A stretch of DNA of 5,847 nt from Lentisphaerota bacterium (GTDB lineage Bacteria; Verrucomicrobiota; Kiritimatiellia; RFP12; UBA3636), in NCBI GenBank assembly GCA_012511845.1, contig JAAZFF010000173.1, positions 1 to 5,847 of the forward strand. The letters run 5' to 3'. A program made the position numbers and the translations under genes. Shown here piece by piece: positions 5,807-5,847 of the stretch. The notes under the pieces were generated by a model. The model was not told the DNA's origin. It saw only the letters and a program-made list of their open reading frames with translations, and did no database searches. How positions within the stretch are numbered: position 1 is the stretch's first letter; each line of letters starts with the position of its first letter.

Positions 5807-5828
5807 GCCGGGCTCTGGCTTGCCAGGA
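5807..5828. repeat. Diverged hairpin repeat after murJ
   Basis: GCCGGGCTCTGGCTT (5807-5821) is the exact reverse complement of the first 15 bases of the window. Within it CTGGC-TT-GCCAG (5815-5826) is a perfect 5-bp-arm hairpin that equals the core of the left palindrome (CCGGC-TT-GCCGG) with one base pair changed on both sides. It is 10 bases after the murJ stop; with no T-run it is not a convincing intrinsic terminator. The remaining bases to the window end show no gene. Confidence 0.6.
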
Positions 5829-5847
5829 GATCGTACCCGTTCACAGC

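Noticed and set aside
5807..5828. Intrinsic terminator for murJ
   Set aside because: The stem is short and no run of T follows it on the plus strand; it fits the repeat family better.
5374..5844. 156-codon minus-strand frame opposite the 3' part of murJ
   Set aside because: Fully antisense over most of its length to confident murJ coding sequence, with no domain signal.

Overview
The window most resembles chromosomal DNA of a PVC-superphylum bacterium, possibly Lentisphaerota or Kiritimatiellota. This is an inference from three things: a cytosolic GH123/DUF4091-type glycoside hydrolase, a distant URO-D-family protein of the kind often expanded in those genomes, and dense patchwork intergenic repeats beside moderately AT-rich genes. 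No rRNA, tRNA or phylogenetic marker confirms it.

Layout: positions 1-412 hold no credible gene. They form a mosaic of short hairpins, tandem repeats and recurring phrases. The mosaic runs into the 3' end of a minus-strand glycoside hydrolase gene (413-2047) and supplies its last codons and stop. A 185-bp divergent intergenic region (2048-2232) carries plausible promoters for both sides. On the plus strand follow a URO-D/MtaA-like protein (2233-3297), a ZnuA-type metal-binding periplasmic protein (3346-4227) and the lipid II flippase MurJ (best start 4238, end 5797). The last 50 bases carry a diverged relative of the left-hand hairpin, and 15 bases there match the first 15 bases of the window in inverted orientation.

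How the genes work together: the hydrolase and the URO-D-like protein share a divergent control region and may be co-regulated, possibly in use of a modified (e.g. methylated) glycan; this is speculative. The znuA-like gene has no permease or ATPase gene beside it. It is followed after only 10 bases by murJ, so these two are probably cotranscribed. MurJ is a housekeeping cell-wall gene and the best-supported call.

I find no CRISPR array, transposase, phage or defence genes. The most unusual material is the modular repeat mosaic and its intrusion into the hydrolase gene, followed by the orphan metal-binding protein and the URO-D-like/hydrolase pairing.
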